This document shows, one piece after another, positions 7,907 to 14,570 of a stretch of DNA of 14,570 bases. The position numbers were made by a program, and so were the translations under genes. Location: positions 1 through 14,570 of the forward strand of contig JAGBIR010000237.1 in assembly GCA_017934845.1 (NCBI GenBank), in the 5' to 3' direction. Position 1 is the first letter of the stretch; each line of letters opens with the position of its first letter. Origin of the DNA: Alistipes sp. (GTDB lineage: Bacteria > Bacteroidota > Bacteroidia > Bacteroidales > Rikenellaceae). Below the pieces are notes generated by a model. It saw only the letters and a list, made by a program, of their open reading frames with translations. It had not been told where the DNA came from and searched no databases.

Positions 7907-9256
7907 TTAATAAATATTCTCGCGGGTAATGCGCAGTATCTTTTCGGTTTTATCCGTAATACGGAAATCATCACTCGTACGACGCCCAACCACCCATGCT
8001 ATCTCATTGCCCGAGAGCAATACAAATTGACGCTCCTTCTCGGCCATCGAAACCTTTTGGTCGATCAAAAAGTCGCTAACCTTCTTTCGACCATTCATTC
8101 CGAAGGGGATAAATGAGTCGCCATCCTTCCAGCGACGAAGCGTTAATGGAAACTCTATCTTCTCGATATCGAGCAAAGCAACATTGTCGGGTAGGTGGAA
8201 AGTGTCGAGACTGTCAACGTCGCAAATATCGAAAAATAGCTGTGAATTACCGCAGTAGGCGCGACGCTGACCCTCGCGGATGGTCATCTCGCATAGGTCG
8301 TTCTCCTCGATAGGCGTAACGACGATATTGCCTCGGTCGATATATGCCACATAATTGCGCGAATAGAATCGCTTGCCGACGTTCTCGGCTTTGAGTGATT
8401 TGTAGAGGCTATCGACTGTGTCGCCCTTAAATCCGAAACGCGAGTTCAACATCTCGTAAATTATAAAGTCGCGAGAGGGACTATCGGTAATGCGGTCGAT
8501 ATGCAGAGTGCATATATCGCCGTTTATCTCGGCGACATCTTCATATATGTGGTCGATTGTTTCGTCGATAAATCGTTGCGCTGCCGTCAGACGGGCTACG
8601 TTACGCTGCATAATAAACGAAAAACGTGGCGTAATCTCTCTAAGACGCGGAATGATTCCCAAACGGATTTTGTTGCGCAGATATTTTTTAGAGAGGTTCG
8701 ACGAATCTTCGCGGAAGGCTATATGCTTAATATGGGCATACTCTAAAATCTCTTTGCGGGTGGCAAACATCAGCGGGCGCACGATGCGTCCTACCTGCTT
8801 GCTGATACCGGTAAGTCCGCGCAGACCTGTTCCGCGCAGCATATTGATGAAAAAGGTCTCAATCGAATCGTCAACGTGATGGGCAATGGCTATTACCGTG
8901 TAGCCATGCTCTTCGCACAATTGGTGGAACCACTCGTAACGCAGTCGGCGTGCCGCCATCTCCATCGACTCGCCCGTACGATCCATCTCGCCCGTAGTGT
9001 CGAAACTCTTGTTGTGGCACTCAATACCGTAGCGTCGGGCTGTCTCCTGCACCATAATTTCATCTTCGTCGCTCTCCTGACCGCGAAGTCCGAAGTTGCA
9101 GTGGGCAATACCTACGTTATAGCCGCTATTTACACATAGCGACATGAGTACCATCGAGTCCACGCCGCCCGATACCGTTAGCAAAATCTTATCTTGGCGA
9201 GTGAATAACTCGTGACGCTTGATATACTCCTGAAATCTATCTAAAAGTGTAACCAT
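7907..9256 (-). CDS. tilS: tRNA(Ile)-lysidine synthase TilS
   Basis: TilS attaches lysine to C34 of the tRNA(Ile) CAU anticodon with ATP, changing its decoding from AUG to AUA. The N-type ATP pyrophosphatase P-loop SGGVDS is at residues 29-34, followed by GIAHCNFGLRGQESDEDE and the AIAHHVDDSIETFFINMLRGTGLRGLTGI segment, all typical of TilS. The 449-residue length means the C-terminal domains are present; PLTLRRWKDGDSFIPFGMNGRKKVSDFLID is the TilS_C signature. The start MVTLLDRFQEYI lies 9 bp after murB, so the two are almost surely co-transcribed. Confidence 0.97.
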   Translation of the reverse strand: MVTLLDRFQEYIKRHELFTRQDKILLTVSGGVDSMVLMSLCVNSGYNVGIAHCNFGLRGQESDEDEIMVQETARRYGIECHNKSFDTTGEMDRTGESMEMAARRLRYEWFHQLCEEHGYTVIAIAHHVDDSIETFFINMLRGTGLRGLTGISKQVGRIVRPLMFATRKEILEYAHIKHIAFREDSSNLSKKYLRNKIRLGIIPRLREITPRFSFIMQRNVARLTAAQRFIDETIDHIYEDVAEINGDICTLHIDRITDSPSRDFIIYEMLNSRFGFKGDTVDSLYKSLKAENVGKRFYSRNYVAYIDRGNIVVTPIEENDLCEMTIREGQRRAYCGNSQLFFDICDVDSLDTFHLPDNVALLDIEKIEFPLTLRRWKDGDSFIPFGMNGRKKVSDFLIDQKVSMAEKERQFVLLSGNEIAWVVGRRTSDDFRITDKTEKILRITRENIY

Positions 9257-9265
9257 TCTCTATCG

Positions 9266-10273
9266 CTATAAAACATTAACCTCTGGCTCGATTCTTACCC
9301 CGAACTTTGCATATACGGCCTCTTGTACCGCGGCTGCCAAAGCCATTACATCGCCTCCCGTAGCTCCTCCAAAGTTGACTAATACGAGTGCCTGACGGTC
9401 GTGAACGCCTACACTCCCTTGGCGATGGCCCTTCATTCCGGCACGGTCAATCAGCCAACCGGCCGCCAGCTTGCGTCTGCCTTCAGTGGCAGGGTAGGAT
9501 GGCATATCGGGATATGATGCCAGCAGGGCATCGGCTACCGATGACTCGACAATAGGATTTTTGAAGAAACTGCCGGCATTACCCAATATGGCGGTGTCGG
9601 GCAGTTTGCTACGGCGTATGGCGCATACGGCTTCGCGTATGTTTTGAAGTGTTGCGCCACCGCGACTCTCTACCTCGCGACTCAAATCGCCATAGCCTAA
9701 ATTGGGCGATGCTATCTTGCTGAGCTTGAAATCTACGGCAGTGATTATTGCACGACCGCGCAACTCGCGCTTAAAAATGCTGTCGCGATAGGCGAAATGG
9801 CACTCATCGTTCGATAGCGAGCAATGCTGCAAGGTATGGGTATCAAAGAGATAAACTCTTTCGATAATATCTTTTGCTTCGGCACCATAAGCTCCGATGT
9901 TCTGTACGGGTGATGCGCCAACGCTACCCGGAATAAGCGACAGATTTTCGGCTCCCCACAATCCGCGCTCAACGCACCACGCAACCATATCGTCCCACTC
10001 GACGCCAGCTTCGACACGAATCGTAAGCGAGGAGTCATCCTCTGCCATAACCTCAATACCGCGACCCGTAGGATGGATAAGCGTACCCTCATATCGGCCC
10101 GTGAATAATATGTTGTTTCCGCCACCCAACGTGTACCACTGCTCGGGAGCATTCTCTCGGGCAAAAATAGTGTCAAGCTCGTCGGGGTTGTCGAACTCGA
10201 TAATACGCGCGGCATATTCATCAACGTGGAAACTATTTAGCGCGCGAAGCGGATGGTTAGTGTACTCTTTCAT
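9266..10273 (-). CDS. murB: UDP-N-acetylenolpyruvoylglucosamine reductase MurB (type I)
   Basis: MurB uses FAD and NADPH to reduce UDP-GlcNAc-enolpyruvate to UDP-MurNAc, a committed step of peptidoglycan synthesis in the cytoplasm. The 335-residue protein has the FAD-binding segment YTLGGGNNILFTGRYEGT, SLIPGSVGASPVQNIGAYG, and the three catalytic residues R163 (YRDSIFK), S235 (LGNAGSFFKNP) and E331 (IEPEVNVL). The YRDSIFK loop and the length make it the E. coli-like type I enzyme. It is first in the murB-tilS-holA-aminotransferase-coaD run, and its upstream region holds a divergent promoter. Confidence 0.97.
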   Translation of the reverse strand: MKEYTNHPLRALNSFHVDEYAARIIEFDNPDELDTIFARENAPEQWYTLGGGNNILFTGRYEGTLIHPTGRGIEVMAEDDSSLTIRVEAGVEWDDMVAWCVERGLWGAENLSLIPGSVGASPVQNIGAYGAEAKDIIERVYLFDTHTLQHCSLSNDECHFAYRDSIFKRELRGRAIITAVDFKLSKIASPNLGYGDLSREVESRGGATLQNIREAVCAIRRSKLPDTAILGNAGSFFKNPIVESSVADALLASYPDMPSYPATEGRRKLAAGWLIDRAGMKGHRQGSVGVHDRQALVLVNFGGATGGDVMALAAAVQEAVYAKFGVRIEPEVNVL

Positions 10274-10372
10274 TCTGCTCTTTATGCTTGTTTTGCATCA
10301 AACTTGCAACTCGATTTTTAATCAAATTGCATGATATGTTGGTTGTTATGATTAATAAACAGCCATAATGCC

Positions 10373-10381
10373 ACAAAGTTA
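10373..10381 (-). promoter_or_regulatory. Candidate -7 box for the murB operon (TAACTTTGT)
   Basis: The minus strand reads TAACTTTGT, a full match to TAnnTTTG, about 100 bases before the murB ATG. The expected -33 position, 19 bp upstream, reads TCGC and is a poor match to TTTG, so the box is less certain than the lpxD promoter. It sits back to back with the plus-strand box at 10394-10402. Confidence 0.5.
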
Positions 10382-10393
10382 GAAATATTTTCT

Positions 10394-10402
10394 TAATTTT
10401 GC
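10394..10402 (+). promoter_or_regulatory. Candidate -7 box for the DUF4301 gene (TAATTTTGC)
   Basis: The plus strand reads TAATTTTGC, a full match to TAnnTTTGC, 70 bases before the DUF4301 ATG. No TTTG is seen at the expected -33 position, where the sequence is CCAC. Its -33 region overlaps the opposite-strand -7 box of murB. Confidence 0.5.
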
Positions 10403-10472
10403 GATGATTTTGTCGCGTTATGTCGTTAAGACGAGCGTCAATCAAGATAATGAATGAACAAAAACCTGATTT

Positions 10473-11912
10473 ATGTTTAGTAGAGAGGATTTATCGCAGA
10501 TAACCGAGCACGGTTTGACCCTTGAGGCGGTGGAGCATCAGCTGGAGAATTTCCGTCAAGGTTTCCCATTTTTGAATATAGTTCGTGCTGCTTCGGCCAA
10601 TGATGGCATTGAGGTGTTGAGCAACGAGGCAATTACTCGCCTTACAACGCGTTACGATGCCGAAGCGTCGATGCGAAAGATTGTGAAGTTTGTACCAGCA
10701 TCGGGTGCTGCCACGCGAATGTTTAAGGAACTCTTCGAGTTTGTCAACGAGGGTCGTCGTGGCAAGGGCATCGATACTCTGTTGGAGAATATTCGTAAAT
10801 TCGCATTCTGGCCAGAATTGGAGAGTTTTGTAACTGAAAAATCGAGTGATGAGGATATTGTTGCAGCCATCGTTAAGCATGGCTTGTCATACGGCTCAAA
10901 ACCCAAGGGCCTGGTAACGTTCCACGCCTATGGCGATGACTCGCGCAAGGCTATCGAGGAGCATATGGTCGAGGGTGCTGCCTATGCTCGTTCGGGGGAT
11001 GAGGTTTATATCCATTTCACTGTTTCAGAGGAGCATATGGGTGGATTCTGGGATGTGTTGGGAGCAACGCAACCCTTCTACGAGGAGCAGTTTGGCGTGA
11101 AGTATAATGTGTCGTTCTCGGTGCAGAAACCTTCGACCGACACTATTGCCGTAAATCCCGATAATACACCTTTCAGAACCGACGATGGCCGATTGTTGTT
11201 CCGCCCTGCCGGCCACGGTGCGTTGATTGAGAATTTGAATGATATCGATGCCGATGTGATTTTTGTAAAGAATATCGATAATGTTACGACCGATGCCCGT
11301 CGAGGCGATACTATCCGCTATAAAAAGGCATTGGCAGGTGTGTTGCTGGAGCTTCAAGAGCAGACATTCGCTTACCTAAAGGCTATCGATTCGGGTGTTG
11401 CCGATGTTGAGGCTATTGCCGAGTTTATCGAGAAGCGTCTGTGTGTGAAGTTGCCCGAGGATTGGGATGTGCATACGTTGCGTCGTCTGCTGGATCGTCC
11501 CATTCGCGTGTGCGGCGTAGTGCGTAATCAAGGCGAGCCCGGTGGTGGTCCGTTCTGGGTTAGCGCAGCCGATGGTCAGCAGTCATTGCAGATTGCCGAG
11601 TCAAGTCAGATTGCGCCCGAGCAGATGCACCTTATGAAGTCGGCAACGCACTTTAATCCTGTCGATTTGGTGTGTGGCGTGCGTCGATATAATGGCGAGA
11701 AGTTCGACCTTACGAAATATACCGACCCCGCAACGGGCTTTATCTCGCAGAAGTCGAGCGGTGGACGCGATTTGCGTGCGCAGGAGTTGCCGGGATTGTG
11801 GAATGGTGCTATGGCGAATTGGAATACCGTATTGGTTGAGGTGCCTATTACAACCTTCTCGCCCGTTAAGGTTGTGCTCGATTTGTTGCGTCCCGAGCAT
11901 CAGCCCGAATAG
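10473..11912 (+). CDS. DUF4301 family protein, nucleotidyltransferase-like motifs
   Basis: This 479-residue protein has the look of DUF4301, a family common in Bacteroidota and without an assigned function as far as I know. Several segments resemble UDP-sugar pyrophosphorylases (GT-A nucleotidyltransferases): a glycine-containing loop VPASGAATRMFKEL (residues 74-87) at the place of the LAGGxGTRxG loop, SKPKGLVTFHAYGDDSRKA (142-160), FSVQKPSTDTIAVNP (215-229), FRPAGHGALIENL (243-255) like the PPGHGDxY...L motif, and DVIFVKNIDNV (261-271) like the VFVSNxDNL strand. The order is that of the UDPGP family. The C-terminal part has VCGVVRNQGEPGGGPFWV. An activity on a nucleotide sugar is my inference; no substrate can be read. 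No transmembrane or signal segment, so it is presumably cytoplasmic. It is transcribed alone, divergent from murB, and ends at a terminator. Confidence 0.85.
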   Translation: MFSREDLSQITEHGLTLEAVEHQLENFRQGFPFLNIVRAASANDGIEVLSNEAITRLTTRYDAEASMRKIVKFVPASGAATRMFKELFEFVNEGRRGKGIDTLLENIRKFAFWPELESFVTEKSSDEDIVAAIVKHGLSYGSKPKGLVTFHAYGDDSRKAIEEHMVEGAAYARSGDEVYIHFTVSEEHMGGFWDVLGATQPFYEEQFGVKYNVSFSVQKPSTDTIAVNPDNTPFRTDDGRLLFRPAGHGALIENLNDIDADVIFVKNIDNVTTDARRGDTIRYKKALAGVLLELQEQTFAYLKAIDSGVADVEAIAEFIEKRLCVKLPEDWDVHTLRRLLDRPIRVCGVVRNQGEPGGGPFWVSAADGQQSLQIAESSQIAPEQMHLMKSATHFNPVDLVCGVRRYNGEKFDLTKYTDPATGFISQKSSGGRDLRAQELPGLWNGAMANWNTVLVEVPITTFSPVKVVLDLLRPEHQPE

Positions 11913-11937
11913 GTGTAGGGCCCAGATATGTTTTATG

Positions 11938-11968
11938 AGCGTTCGGTTTTTGCCGGGCGCTTTTTTTT
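11938..11968 (+). terminator. Intrinsic terminator after the DUF4301 gene
   Basis: A 9-bp stem AGCGTTCGG / CCGGGCGCT (11938-11946 with 11953-11961, two G-U pairs) has a 6-nt loop and is followed by a run of T to 11968. It begins 26 bases after the DUF4301 stop. Confidence 0.88.
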
Positions 11969-12105
11969 GTTACGGGTGCTGTGGTGTTTCGCGCGAAAAC
12001 GGTGTGAAATAGATGGTTTTACTATCTGTGGTTGTAATGAATAGTCTATTTGTTGTGAAAAACTATTAGTTTTGTTGATTTGTGAGTTAAAAAGCGTAGG
12101 TAAAT
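11969..12105. other. AT-rich non-coding stretch before the V-ATPase promoter
   Basis: This forms most of a 309-bp gap without a long gene (11913-12221). The only structure I see is a 15-bp palindrome, AAAACT-ATT-AGTTTT at 12059-12073, about 33 bp upstream of the -33 box. It could be an operator or a chance inverted repeat in AT-rich DNA. No open frame with a family signature was seen on either strand. Confidence 0.4.
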
Positions 12106-12137
12106 TTTGGTAAAGTGGATTATTTTCATAACTTTGC
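12106..12137 (+). promoter_or_regulatory. Bacteroidota-type promoter for the V-ATPase operon
   Basis: TTTG at 12106-12109, exactly 19 bp, then TAACTTTGC at 12129-12137, fully matching the TTTG-N19-TAnnTTTG pattern. The predicted transcript starts a few bases downstream and has a leader of about 80 bases before the subunit E start. The spacing equals that of the lpxD promoter. Confidence 0.85.
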
Positions 12138-12157
12138 GTGGCTTTTTTATATAAAGT

Positions 12158-12199
12158 ATGAATTTGCCCTGTGGATTGGAAATAGATCATAAACAATAA
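12158..12199 (+). CDS. Possible 13-codon leader ORF before V-ATPase subunit E
   Basis: Inside the predicted leader an ATG opens a 13-residue frame, MNLPCGLEIDHKQ, stopping 22 bases before the subunit E ATG. It may be a leader peptide affecting translation, or chance. There is no attenuator hairpin with a T-tract after it and no run of one amino acid, so nothing beyond position supports it. Confidence 0.15.
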   Translation: MNLPCGLEIDHKQ

Positions 12200-12221
12200 C
12201 TAAAATAACTATACATAAACT

Positions 12222-12827
12222 ATGGGAAACACAAAACTTCAGCAGTTGACCGACAAACTCTATCAGGAGGGTTTGGAGAAGGGACGTGCCGAGGCCGACA
12301 ATTTGGTTGCCGCGGCAAAGAGCGAAGCTCAGAAAATTGTGGCAGAGGCCGAGGCTCGTGCCGCTAAAATCATCGCAGAGGCAGAGGATAAGGCTGCCGA
12401 TGTTGAGAAGAATGCAATGACCGAGATTTCGTTGGCAGGTAAGCAGGCTGTAGCCAAGATTAAGGCCGAGATCGAGAATCTTATCGTGGCTAAAGCTACC
12501 GCAGCGGGCGTTAAGGGCGCGAATATGGATGTTGCATTTATTAAGGATATGCTTTTGGCTGTTGCCAAGAATTGGAACAATGGTGCCAAGGTAGAGCTTA
12601 TGGCATTGCTTCCCGAGGCAAAGAAGGCCGAGCTGGATAAGTCATTCGAGGCTGCTGCAAAGGCTCTGCTTGCAGAGGGTATCGAGCTTCAGTTTGCTGC
12701 CGACGTTAAGAGCGGCTTCAAGGTAGGCGAGAAGAAGGGTGGATACTACATCTCATTCTCTGACGAGGCTTTCGAGGCTTTGCTCAGCGGTTATCTGCGT
12801 GAGAAGGTTGCCAAACTCCTCTTTTAA
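12222..12827 (+). CDS. V/A-type ATPase subunit E (peripheral stalk)
   Basis: The 201-residue protein has a long N-terminal coiled coil rich in Ala, Glu and Lys (about residues 10-85, AEADNLVAAAKSEAQKIVAE and similar), then a globular C-terminal part ending AFEALLSGYLREKVAKLLF. This is the build of subunit E, which with its partner forms the stator stalk connecting the catalytic head to the membrane sector. Assignment is supported by position: it opens an operon with a DUF2764 gene and subunit A, an order I recall from Bacteroidota and other bacterial V/A-ATPase operons. The ATG at 12222 has an A-rich leader and a strong promoter about 90 bp upstream. Confidence 0.9.
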   Translation: MGNTKLQQLTDKLYQEGLEKGRAEADNLVAAAKSEAQKIVAEAEARAAKIIAEAEDKAADVEKNAMTEISLAGKQAVAKIKAEIENLIVAKATAAGVKGANMDVAFIKDMLLAVAKNWNNGAKVELMALLPEAKKAELDKSFEAAAKALLAEGIELQFAADVKSGFKVGEKKGGYYISFSDEAFEALLSGYLREKVAKLLF

Positions 12828-12839
12828 TCACAAAGGATT

Positions 12840-13667
12840 ATGTTTGAGAAGAATTACTATTCGTTAGTAGCCGGGTTGAAGGAGTACGCGCTCGATGCCG
12901 ATACCAAAGGCTTCGATGCTACGGAGATCGTTGCCGAGATTGTAGAGGATCTTTCGGAGAGCGATGCTGCAGCCGTACGCCTCATGTATGGTTACTACGA
13001 TTGTGAGAATATTATTGCGCTGCGTGCTGGCCGTTCGGCATACAATCCTTTGGGCAATATTGCACAGGAGGAGCTGGCCGACGAGCTATCTTCGCCAAAG
13101 CGTCTGCCCAAGGCTGTAGCTCGTGTCGTTAGAGCCTATGCCGATGCGGAGGGTGAGGATGCTGAAGGCTTGGATATGACACGCAGTTTCGAGAAGGCTC
13201 TCTTTACTGCCTATTACGAGGAGTGTGCAAAGTCGAAGTGCCGCTTTATGCGCGAGTGGGCAGAGTTTGACCGTACGTTGCGTAACGTGTCGGCTGCCAT
13301 TGTGGCACGCGCCGCAGGTCGAGCAATCGACAGCGTAACCATTGGCGGAGGCGATGTTGTCGATCAGTTGCAACGTTCGTCAGCTGCCGATTTTGGTTTG
13401 CGTGGCGAGGTTGCTTATATCGACTCAGTCATTACGGCTGTGAACGATGAGCAGAATATGGTTGAGAAGGAGCATAAGATCGATTTGGTACGTTGGGAGC
13501 AGGCCAGCGAGTTGGCAAGCTTCGATTACTTCAACATCAATGCTATTCTGTCGTATTTGGCAAAGATAAATATCGTGGCTCGCTGGGCATTGCTTGATCC
13601 GAAGCGCGGCCGTGAGATGTTTGAGCGTATTATGGCAGAGCTCGACGGCAAAGAATTGGTAAAATAA
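12840..13667 (+). CDS. DUF2764 family protein of the V-ATPase operon
   Basis: This 275-residue protein starts MFEKNYYSLVAGLKEYALDAD and has the YNPLGNIAQEEL segment and helical, acidic composition that I associate with DUF2764, a family found between subunit E and subunit A genes in bacterial V/A-ATPase operons. It is 12 bp after subunit E and 18 bp before subunit A, so surely co-transcribed. It has no signal peptide or membrane segment. Helical content, size and location suggest it may serve as the counterpart of subunit C/d, the funnel-shaped link between the central stalk and the membrane ring, but I cannot show this from sequence. No catalytic motif is visible. Confidence 0.85.
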   Translation: MFEKNYYSLVAGLKEYALDADTKGFDATEIVAEIVEDLSESDAAAVRLMYGYYDCENIIALRAGRSAYNPLGNIAQEELADELSSPKRLPKAVARVVRAYADAEGEDAEGLDMTRSFEKALFTAYYEECAKSKCRFMREWAEFDRTLRNVSAAIVARAAGRAIDSVTIGGGDVVDQLQRSSAADFGLRGEVAYIDSVITAVNDEQNMVEKEHKIDLVRWEQASELASFDYFNINAILSYLAKINIVARWALLDPKRGREMFERIMAELDGKELVK

Positions 13668-13685
13668 ACAATAAAAACAAAATAA

Positions 13686-14570
13686 ATGAAAACTTTAGGA
13701 CGTGTAAACGGTATCATCTCAAACATCGTGATCGTTAAAGCAGATGGCGCGGTGGGACAGAACGAGATCTGTTATGTCTATTGCGGTGATACACGAATGA
13801 TGGCCGAGGTCATCAAGGTCATAGGCGATGATGCCTATGTTCAGGTGTACGATAGTACCCGAGGCTTGAAGATTGGCGACAAGGTGGAGTTTATGGGCCA
13901 TATGCTGGAGGCAACGCTGGCTCCGGGCCTTTTGTCGCGTAACTACGATGGTCTGCAGAACGATTTGGAGAAGATGGATGGTCTGTTCATCAATCGCGGA
14001 TCAATCACCGAGCCTATCGATTTTGAGAAAAAGTGGGAGTTCTCACCTTTGGCGAAGGCTGGCGATAAGGTTACAGCCGGTGATTGGTTGGGTCAGGTAA
14101 AGGAGCAGTGGGTTGACCACAAGATTATGGTTCCTTTCATTATGCAGGCTTCATATACCGTAAAGAGTGTAGCAAAGGCCGGCTCATATAAGGTTACCGA
14201 CACAATAGCAGTTGTGGCCGATAAGGATGGCAACGAGTACAACATCACAATGGTACAGAAGTGGCCCGTTAAGCAGGCTATCCGTTGCTATACCGAGAAG
14301 CCTCGTCCCTCACGCGTTATGGAGACAGGTGTTCGCGCTATCGATACATTCAACCCCTTGGCAGAGGGTGGTACAGGCTTTATCCCCGGCCCGTTCGGTG
14401 CAGGTAAGACCGTGCTTCAGCATGCCATTTCAAAGCAGGCCGATGCCGATGTAATCATCATCGTTGCTTGCGGTGAGCGTGCAAACGAGGTTGTGGAGAT
14501 CTTTGCCGAGTTTCCCGAACTTATCGACTCTCGTACAGGCCACAAACTTATGGAGCGTACGATCATCATC
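13686..14570 (+). CDS. V/A-type ATPase catalytic subunit A, N-terminal part
   Basis: Subunit A carries the ATP-hydrolysing or ATP-synthesising sites of the rotary head. The visible 295 residues include the N-terminal beta-barrel (MKTLGRVNGIISNIVIVKADG...), the non-homologous insert typical of A subunits (about residues 110-190), RPSRVMETGVRAIDTFNPLAEGG, and the P-loop GPFGAGKT at residues 235-242. That P-loop form is the one seen in bacterial V/A-type ATPases. The frame is open to the window edge, so the C-terminal half is missing. Subunits B, D, I and K are expected further downstream. Proton or sodium use cannot be judged, since the membrane ring is not in the window. Confidence 0.96.
   Translation, partial: MKTLGRVNGIISNIVIVKADGAVGQNEICYVYCGDTRMMAEVIKVIGDDAYVQVYDSTRGLKIGDKVEFMGHMLEATLAPGLLSRNYDGLQNDLEKMDGLFINRGSITEPIDFEKKWEFSPLAKAGDKVTAGDWLGQVKEQWVDHKIMVPFIMQASYTVKSVAKAGSYKVTDTIAVVADKDGNEYNITMVQKWPVKQAIRCYTEKPRPSRVMETGVRAIDTFNPLAEGGTGFIPGPFGAGKTVLQHAISKQADADVIIIVACGERANEVVEIFAEFPELIDSRTGHKLMERTIII

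Noticed and set aside
11970..12030. Weak inverted repeat AGAT...ATCT near 12010-12027
   Set aside because: A 4-bp match in AT-rich DNA is expected by chance.
12329..12589. Antisense open frame over subunit E
   Set aside because: It mirrors the Ala/Glu-rich coiled-coil codons of subunit E and has no start context or family features of its own.
1..14570. CRISPR arrays, tRNA or rRNA genes, insertion sequences, phage or defence genes
   Set aside because: No regularly spaced direct repeats, no cloverleaf or rRNA-like segments, and no transposase, integrase or known defence motif were seen by reading. The genes are nearly all housekeeping, so I do not claim a new multi-gene system here.

Overview
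The window looks like core chromosome of a member of the Bacteroidales (phylum Bacteroidota). Three kinds of evidence agree. Promoters follow the Bacteroidota pattern (TTTG, about 19 bp, TAnnTTTG) and starts have A-rich leaders rather than strong Shine-Dalgarno sequences. Protein families typical of the phylum are present: DUF4301, DUF2764 with a V-type ATPase, and a DUF4369-like thioredoxin lipoprotein. Base composition is moderate with frequent GCC, GAG and GAT codons. An Alistipes/Rikenellaceae-like source is possible, but I cannot fix the genus by eye. I saw no mobile element, CRISPR array, tRNA or rRNA, and no abrupt change of composition.

Layout. (1) 1-2563, plus strand: the tail of one M3-family zinc peptidase, then a complete M3 peptidase with a lipoprotein signal. 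They are tandem paralogues. A symmetric, probably bidirectional terminator (2575-2617) separates them from the convergent ruvC. (2) 2619-5443, minus strand: ruvC, a thioredoxin-fold lipoprotein and lpxD. lpxD and the thioredoxin gene share a promoter at 5485-5516 and end at a terminator (3246-3280) placed just before ruvC. (3) 5533-10273, minus strand: a tight five-gene run murB - tilS - holA - class IV aminotransferase-like protein - coaD, with gaps of 2 to 19 bp. It links peptidoglycan precursor synthesis, tRNA(Ile) lysidine formation, the replication clamp loader and coenzyme A synthesis. (4) 10274-10472: a divergent promoter region. (5) 10473-11912, plus strand: a DUF4301 protein whose motifs resemble UDP-sugar pyrophosphorylases, followed by a terminator. 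(6) 12106 to the end, plus strand: a well-defined promoter, then the start of a V/A-type ATPase operon (subunit E, a DUF2764 protein, subunit A cut by the window edge).

Most of this is housekeeping. The points that deserve attention are the DUF4301 protein with nucleotidyltransferase-like motifs, the class IV aminotransferase-like protein without a lysine where the PLP lysine should be, the DUF2764 protein sitting among V-ATPase genes, a corrected ruvC start, and two textbook Bacteroidota promoters with identical spacing.
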